A stretch of DNA of 64,000 bases from Actinomortierella ambigua (lineage: Eukaryota > Mortierellomycota > Mortierellomycetes > Mortierellales > Mortierellaceae). Shown one piece after another: positions 57,158 to 64,000 of the stretch (its first letter is position 1; each line of letters starts with the position of its first letter). Location: the NCBI GenBank assembly GCA_016098155.1, contig JAAAJB010000053.1, positions 3,802 to 67,801 of the forward strand, given 5' to 3'. The position numbers and the translations under genes were made by a program. The notes below the pieces were generated by a model. The model was not told the origin of the DNA and searched no databases. It worked only from the letters and a program-made list of their open reading frames with translations.

Positions 57158-58513
57158 GAAGAGTCTAAGCGGATGGAGTGTTGGTGGTGCGACTCACGGC
57201 TTTGGAGGAGGTGAGGGGCCAGGGGGAAACCGAGGGGACCAAGAGAAAAAGGGGCAGGAGGAGTGGTGGTGGGAGAGGGGGGAGTTGGTTTGACACCCGT
57301 GCTTAAGTTTATTCTTTGGGCATGTTGAAAGACGCCTTAAGGGGTTCTCCACAGGGTTCAGTGGCTCCAACAGAAACTGCGGGAAAAAGAGAAAAAAAAA
57401 AAAAAAAAGGAAAAAGAGAGAAAAAGAAAAGAAACTGCAAGGCTGGGCTTCGGTGAGCCATGAGCAACCCGCAAACTCTCGTGGGCAGCTTTGTTGGATT
57501 TGGTGGTAAGTCACCTCGAAGCGCACCGGCATCGCGGAATCTTGTATGCTGTCTGTTGCGCTGACAGGCAGTGTTACAACACATAGGAAGCACGACACAC
57601 GGAGACCTTCCACCTCAAGGAAAACGCGTTCATCTACAAACGTTGATTACGATTTCGATGATAGTCCAACCGCGCAAACGAAAGGGCAAACAGCACTGAA
57701 TACCGGGTATTTCCTTCACAAAGTGCTTGTTCCATGGCTAGTGTGAGAGAGGCATGGACGCATTCTGCCAAACAGGAGGTAACCGAGGAAGTTCTCTGAA
57801 AGGAATTTGGTGGCAAGGGAGGATTGAGTGGCTTGGGAGGGCCCATCCAGGAGGTTATATAAGCCGAGCTCCGGACGGTGACAGCAACAGCACCTCCAGT
57901 TCATTCCATCGTAGTCCTAGTAGGTATGGGCCAGAAGCTATATATTTATGGCTAGGGCGAGCGAACTAGTGTGCACAGTAGCCCACTAGCAGAAGATAAA
58001 AACAACTTTGCTGTTGATCCCTTTCTCTTCATCATCAAGAGACTTGTTTGCCAATGCACCGTGCTCCGCTATTCTTGATTTCACTCTATGACCCAGATAA
58101 GCGGAACTGCATTTCCCCCTTTAAGGTTGCATCCTTCTCCGTGGAGGCTCCTTCTCCTTCGTCTCTCCCCTGTAAAATGGGCACTGACCAACACCACACA
58201 GTGAAGTGTGGCATTGGTGCGCAGGAAACCGAGAGAGGCGAGACTTGCTCGTCCATCTAGGGATTCTACAGCAGATGGAGGTGAAATTGGAGAAGAGGGA
58301 GTGTTGGAATGTTGTAGTACAACAATCTCGATGTGGTGCATGGTGACCAGTTGATAATACTTTTACGCCCGAGCACAAGAGCACTGCCACACCCATTGCA
58401 CGACTGCTTTCTTATTTCATGTCGCACACCTCTTTTTTTAAACCTCACCTCTTCCTCCTCTTTCGCCTCCCCTGCCTCTCTTCTCCTTGAACAGCGGTTG
58501 TGCAATTCACACA
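57158..58513. other. 1.36 kb divergent intergenic region
   Basis: Separates the minus-strand ABCC gene from the plus-strand F-box gene. It contains a TATATAAG at about 57856-57863 and TATATATTTAT at about 57939-57949. Both lie over 500 bases from the F-box ATG, so a long leader, a 5'-UTR intron or an unseen transcript is possible. No coding segment is supported. Confidence 0.5.
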
Positions 58514-60984
58514 ATGGAGCAAGCTCTGTCCATTGTCGACATTGTGCAGCATATCCTGTCGTTTGTCCCATGTCAACGCGACCTATATCATGCCTGTCTT
58601 GTCAACTCCACGTGGGCTGCCGCCGGTCTTGTGCTGCTCTGGCGCTTTCCGGAGTGCCACACCCTCTACACCTTCCAACTGTTGCTGGAAACACTCCGCC
58701 ATGAGTTTCACGCCCGTGGTCCCCTTCTTGTATCCCCTGTGTCGCCTTCGACCACCACTACGTCCGACAGTACCCCATGTCCACCTCCAAGCGATTCACA
58801 CCTCCTGACCAGTATCACTACCATGCCCCTCCCACAACCAGCACTCAGCCGCCAGCATCTATATCTCCTCCGCCAGTCGACTCTGATAGAACAGCCTCAA
58901 AATGGCCGCGAGTACGGGATTCCCTTTCAGGGCGCTCGCCACTTTTATCGGGGCGAGTTCATTCGCGAGCTGGACTTGAGGTCCATGGGCAACCTGCTCT
59001 GTCTTCACCATGTCGAGGTCATTGCACGTTCACCAAAGCTCGGTTTCCGCTCACTCGATTTCGGACTACTCAACATTCGATTCTCCCAGGATTTGCATCG
59101 CATCATTGCAAAGTCCAAGAATCTACGACGGCTAAAAGTGGGACCATTCAAGACCTCAATGGACGACCTACGCATGCTTCGACCAAATTTGGCAGGACTG
59201 ACAGCACTGCATCTCTTGCACTGCACCGACCGAATGTTTGACCCCGAGCTCACATTTATCCTACAGGCGGCCCGGCAGCTCAGTGTGCTTGAGATTCGCG
59301 GCGAGAATTTTACAGACGAGTCCCTGCAGGGAATCAGCGCATGTGGGCCTACACTCCGACGGCTTACGTTAGAGACTCCCCTAATGACAGACAAGGTCCT
59401 CGGAGAGATTGTTGGCAGTTGCAAGGGGCTTGAGGCCCTGTATCTGGAGGACTGCGATCAGCTCACCGACGAGTCTCTCTCGAGCCTAATATCGACTTAC
59501 GAACAGGAGCGCCGGCAGGGACAGGGGCAGGGACAGGGGCAGGGGCAGGGACAAGGACAGGCGACGCTGACATCAGGAGGGCTGAAGCACATATCATCCC
59601 ATCCCCCTCCCTCGGAGACAACTACACAAACATTGGTACCTGCATCAACATTGGCCTTGGATGCCTCACCGTCTTCCTCGCAGCCCTCCTCCTTCAATTC
59701 GACCGCCTCAGCCCCCACACCGGCCGACTCAACGCCTTGCAGCTCCCCACCCGACTTTACAGAAGCTACAGAGGCGAGTCTTCTCCAACCTCTTTCCGTG
59801 AGATCCTCAAAATTCTTCGAATCGGCATGGGCAGTAGGCCGACGGAGGCCACTCACGAGCCTGGCAATTCTCGACTGCGACCACTTGGACCCTGCTCTGA
59901 TCAGTCTACTTATCGGCCAATGCCCATACCTTGAATCAGTCGCCTTGGGCGGGATAGCCATCACCGACGACGCCTTTAAGAGCATGATGCAACAGCCTTT
60001 CCCGCATTTGCGCAGCCTCCGAATCGACTACAGCCCTGAAGTCACGGATGATGTTGCCATGTCTGTCTTCTTCAACTGTGACACTATCGAGGACCTGACC
60101 ATCCGCGAATCCAACTTTACCAAGAACACCTTTGACGCCATCGCAGCTTGTCTATGGCCATGCCTCGAGCGCCTTCATCTGGAGCAGGTGAAGCTCGTCA
60201 TCAACTCGTCTGTGGAGGCCATCTTGGCGAACTGCAGGAAGCTACGGTCACTGAGACTATGGAATTGCCGGTATTTGACCATGGACCTGTTTCTCGATGA
60301 GACTGCCTCTCCTTGCCCGGAATTGGAAGAGCTCGAGTTCATGGATAAGTATGCTCGGCCGACACCCAACATGCATATCCAGGAACAAGGCGAGGCCCCC
60401 CTGGGTGCTGGCGAGAACCCTCAGGAACCCAATGAGGTTGGGCTGGAGCGTCTCGGACTGATCGCCGACGGTCGAGGAGCAGATTTGACGAAGCTCTCTA
60501 GCTGCAGTCAAAAGTTTCTGGAGTGTCTCGTGACGCGATTCGAAAACCTTCGGGTATTACGGCTGGCAAAGCTGACCGATGCACCCGTTCAACCTGTAAG
60601 TGTTATCCCTGAGCTTTAAAATGACCAGAGTATCAGAGTCTTCTTTGCTCTTTCTATTCTTTCTTTTTTTCCGCTCTCAATCTTCCTGACAAGTGCCTCG
60701 GATACTCTTTTTATACCTGTACAATATAGAACATCATCTCCTATCTCACGCAACTCGACAGGCTCGAGCAGTTCACCATCATCCGTAATCCAGGCATTAC
60801 AGTTGACAGCATCAAGGACCTCGCGACGTACCTGCCATCTCTTGTCGAATTTGGTTGTTCCCTCAATACTGTGGCACAACAGAACGAGGCCTCCGTTCAC
60901 AATATGACATGTCGGAAACCGAGGATACGAATATTCAACGCAATGTTTGAGACTCGCGAACATTTCGAAACCTCGGTGGAATAA
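58514..60984 (+). CDS. F-box/leucine-rich-repeat protein
   Basis: Exons 58514-60595 and 60730-60984 join in phase 0 to 778 aa. The N-terminus MEQALSIVDIVQHILSFVPC with ACLVNSTWAAAGLVLLW fits an F-box-like domain. Multiple Leu-rich repeats follow of the type VLEIRGENFTDESLQGISAC, RRLTLETPLMTDKVLGEIV, ALYLEDCDQLTDESLSSLI and DLTIRESNFTKNTFDAIAAC. Such proteins act as substrate receptors of SCF ubiquitin ligases; the substrate is unknown. Two insertions break the LRR array: a Pro/Ser/Thr segment in the first 110 residues and a Gly-Gln minisatellite region plus Ser/Thr-rich stretch (about 335-430). This is an intact relative of the decayed gene at the left edge of the window. Confidence 0.88.
59514..59561 (+). 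repeat. Coding minisatellite encoding Gly-Gln repeats
   Basis: Hexamer-based repeat (GGACAG / GGGCAG units, about eight copies) inside the F-box/LRR gene, producing alternating Gly-Gln. Copy number is likely to vary among strains. Confidence 0.9.
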
Positions 60985-61086
60985 ATGAACGGAGTTGGTG
61001 GCGCTGTGACTTTGTCTTTTTTGCCTTTTTCAGAACAGAACCGTTGTAACATGGTGATCAGCGGTGCCCATTGATTCCTTCAGACC

Positions 61087-63639
61087 ATGTGGACCTCACG
61101 AATGCCTCCGCGATGGAGGATCATCTCAAGAGAACTTCATCAGCACACCTTTGCACAAGAGCAGACATCACTAATCCTCTCATGCGCCCGAATCCGGAAT
61201 CTCACTACCTGCCCTGGCCGTACCTCTGCTCTGTCAGCGACACAGGCGACTAAGGGGAGGCAATGGATTACAACCACCGGGTCGCCGCCCACCCGTGCTC
61301 AACCTCTCAGTGTCCCACACGCCCGGAGGCTATCATCCGCTGCTGCTTCCACAGTAGCCGTACATCCAACCGAGTCGCCTTCGCCGGAAAAGAGTCACCC
61401 TGTCATCACCCCAGAATACACCGTCTCTTTCGACACTCTTCAGAACATCGACCCACGGATATTGGAGACCGTCCAATCTGAATTTGGATTCGATCGTATG
61501 TCAAAGGTCCAACACCAGGTCCTGCGCAGGATGCCAACGCAGCGTGATCTGCTAGTTAAAGCCAAAACGGGCACGGGCAAAACTCTGGCATTCCTTGTCG
61601 CAGCGCTCGATTCGATCCAACGGGCCCATCAAATGACACACGGCGTCGGTAATACCAATGGTGGCGGTTCCGCTGCTGAACTCCTCATGGACCGAGGTGG
61701 CATTCAGTGTCTAATCGTGGCTCCAACTCGAGAGCTGGCTCTTCAGATTGCGGACGAGGCCAGTCGGTTGCTGGGACCGCTAGGATATGGTGTGCAGTAC
61801 CTTGTCGGAGGCGAGAGCAAAGGTCGGCAGCTGGATCGCATTGCCAAAGAGCCGGCCGACTTTGTGATTGCTACACCAGGACGTATCAATGATATGCTGG
61901 GAAACGCAGATTTTAAGGCCAAGATCCAATCCGCCAGAGTGGTAAGTGGATCGCATTGCCCTTCTCATTCATAGGATAGCACGTCTTTGATTCGCTAAAG
62001 AGCCCACCTCTCATGACTCTCAATGCATATCGCCCTCCTCACCTTTTTTTCTCTCGCTATCTGCAATAGCTTGTATTGGACGAAGCAGACACGATTCTTC
62101 AGCTTGGTTTCCGTTCAGACCTGGACACAATCCTGGATGCACTACCCAAGGACCGCCAAACGATGCTCTTCTCGGCCACTGTAGATCCCAAGCTGGAATC
62201 ACTCTCGGCAGCAGCATTGAAACCCAACCCGATCACCATCGACACGGTGGGGGCCAACGACATTAACCTGCACCTGTCAACTCACCAACGGTACTGTTTA
62301 GCACCCTACGAGGCACATCTAGCTCTCGTGCGACGGATCATCAACGATCACCTACTCGATGGTGGTGGAGGATTCCTTGATTTTCAACTGGCACAGGATC
62401 AAGCCAAGTGGGAGAGCAAAAAGAAGAGCAAGAAGGCCGAACCACGGATGCCCAAAAACAAAAAGATCATGGTCTTCTTACCCACAACACGCAGTGCCCA
62501 GATGTATGCCAAGTTCTTCGCCAGTCTGTCTCAGGGGCGTGAGCTGTCCGTCTTTGAGATCCATTCGGCCAAACACCAAAAGGAGCGAACGCTGACGAGC
62601 CGGAACTTTAAGCGGATCAAAACCCCTGCCGTCTTGTTCACCTCGGACGTGTCGGCCCGTGGTGTCGACTACCCGGGTGTCGATCTCGTCATCCAGGTCA
62701 GCGCCCCGCTCTCGTTTGATCACTATGTTCATCGGATTGGACGTACAGGTCGTGGATCGGCTGTCGACAAAAGAGCCAAAAATACCCCCGCGGGCGAGGG
62801 TATTCTAATTCTTGGATCCCTTGACGAGGGCTTTTTGACGATGCCTGGTGTCGAAAGTCTGGTTGGCAATGTACTCAAGCAAGAGGACAGATTCAGGGAC
62901 TGGCAGAGTGTTGTCCTTGGAGAGAGTCTAGACCGTGGGTTTAAGAAGGCCCTCACTAAAATGGACGACAAGCTGGCGAAGAGCGCATACACGGCCTTTT
63001 TGGGATACAGTAAGTTTGTGCGAGGGAGGGAGGGAGGAAGAGAGCCTCGTCTTACAAAGTGCCATATGTGATGGAATGTAAATCAGGTTACTAGCTTCTA
63101 ATCATTCTTCTCTTTTGGCGATAGATCTGACCATTGGCCCACGAATCGGAAACACTGATCGAGCCAAGATTTTGCAGGCAGCGGACCAGTATATCCGAGG
63201 CTTTGGCGTCGAGGAGCGACCAGCCGTGTCGATTAGCTTTCTTGAAAGGATGGGCTTCTTGAAACCGTCTTTGAGCGACGCTGGTGATGTCGCCGAGGTG
63301 GAATTGGTCGATGGCTCGAAACGTATTGCTCAGTTTGAGGAGGACGAGGAGGACGAGAGTGAGCTGTGGCAAGAGGATATGGTGCGAGAGGAGAGATCAT
63401 TGACGCGCAAGGAGCGACAGGCAGTCATCGAGGAAAAGTACAACCTACCAGAGCTGTTTGAGAGCGAAAGGATGTTGGGCCAGCTGCATGAAAAAGACTG
63501 GGACGACTACATGGAGTTTAAGCCTGGCAAGGCGAAGATGATGGTCGAGAAGTTACACCACCCGCGGCGCCTGGGCCAGATAGGCAATCGACCAAGTAAA
63601 AAGATGGACAAGATATTTAGCGACAACGACGGCTGGTAG
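61087..63639 (+). CDS. DEAD-box RNA helicase, probably mitochondrial
   Basis: Exons 61087-61941, 62070-63009 and 63125-63639 give 769 aa. Helicase motifs in order: I AKTGTGKT (159-166), Ia APTRELA, Ib TPGR, II DEAD (289-292, at the start of exon 2), III SAT, IV IMVFLPTTRSAQ, V ARGVDYPGVDLVIQV and VI HRIGRTGRG. The first 90 residues are rich in Arg, Ser and Thr and nearly free of acidic residues, with RRLSSAAAS, consistent with a mitochondrial presequence. The C-terminal extension (GPRIGNTDRAKILQAADQYI) and overall plan resemble the Mss116 group, which acts in mitochondrial intron splicing and RNA remodelling. The assignment to that subgroup is inference. The first ATG was taken; only 102 bases separate it from the F-box stop, so promoter and terminator must overlap. 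Confidence 0.9.
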
Positions 63640-63796
63640 AAAGAACCATGAATAAATATCTAGTTGGCCGCCAATTTAACCATCTCGAGTTCAGACATAC
63701 AAAAGATTTTCAGGCACTGTACAACCCAATTTTCCTCTTCTCGCTCTTTCACAACTGTATTTTCCCCTCCTCTCTTTCCCTCACCAGGACAACAGC

Positions 63797-63965
63797 ATGA
63801 GTGACATCTCTCCTTTGCCAGACAGTGGAAAGCCCATGTCCTACCTTCCAGTTCAATCACTCATGTATGAATGGACGAGGAATGTCGACGATGAACTGAA
63901 GAAAGACCTTATGCGATTCTTCCATTCGCCGCAATTCCTGGACCGTCCCAATATCTTCTTCAAAG
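63797..63965 (+). CDS. First exon of a further gene, cut by window end
   Basis: An ATG after a pyrimidine-rich leader opens 56 codons, beginning MSDISPLPDSGKPMSYLPVQ. It runs in frame to a good donor (AAAG/GTAGGA, intron from 63966). The segment includes MYEWTRNVDDELKKDLMRFF and reads like ordered protein, but the family is not recognised from this piece. The rest lies beyond the window. Confidence 0.6.
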
Positions 63966-64000
63966 GTAGGAAAAGCTGCACAGTGTTGTCGAGCGAAGAA

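Noticed and set aside
1..64000. CRISPR arrays, bacterial operons, prophage or integrated plasmid
   Set aside because: No regularly spaced repeats or such genes; gene structure is eukaryotic throughout.

Overview
This is a 64 kb piece of a filamentous-fungal nuclear genome, most likely an early-diverging fungus of the Mortierella group (Mucoromycota). That placement is inference. It rests on short GT-AG introns in most genes, dense CT/GA microsatellites in promoters and introns, long low-complexity protein insertions, Leu-rich F-box proteins, and a eukaryotic gene set with no bacterial-style operons. Exon joins below were worked out by hand from donor/acceptor motifs, reading phase and family conservation.

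Layout: (1) 1-1212, a perfect 38-bp inverted repeat at the window edge next to a decayed minus-strand F-box-type gene. (2) 1449-6374, a pinin-family splicing factor, a mitochondrial FAD/folate-type carrier (FLX1-like) and, convergent to it, holocytochrome c synthase. (3) 6375-20734, three gene-poor, pyrimidine-rich stretches separating a Zn2Cys6 transcription factor and a septin; a 10-N assembly gap lies at 14440. (4) 20735-24253, a small multi-exon membrane protein gene of unknown family (tentative model) and a single-pass membrane protein with a sensor-like layout. (5) 27889-31743, two tandem NPC2/ML-domain secreted lipid-binding proteins and an HDHD2-type HAD phosphatase. (6) 32064-39496, a J-domain multi-pass membrane protein divergent from an MSS4/DSS4-type Rab chaperone, then a PB1-SAM adaptor. 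(7) 40005-46787, a giant RCC1-repeat protein convergent with an unrecognised conserved fungal protein. (8) 47703-50479, ribosomal protein L9 and RNA polymerase I subunit RPA43. (9) 51077-57157, a full-length ABCC/MRP transporter on the minus strand. (10) 58514-63965, an intact F-box/LRR protein, a mitochondrial-type DEAD-box helicase and the first exon of a further gene.

There is no gene cluster for a single pathway; this is ordinary housekeeping sequence. Several genes concern mitochondria (FLX1-like carrier, HCCS, DEAD-box helicase), ribosome production (L9, RPA43) and membrane/lipid traffic (MSS4, ML proteins, ABCC). I saw no CRISPR array, rRNA, recognisable tRNA or intact transposon. I found no convincing undescribed multi-gene system. 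The best leads are single-gene oddities: the J-domain/TMEM185-like fusion, the PB1-SAM protein, the expanded RCC1 protein, the unknown 130-aa and 594-aa proteins, and the edge inverted repeat.
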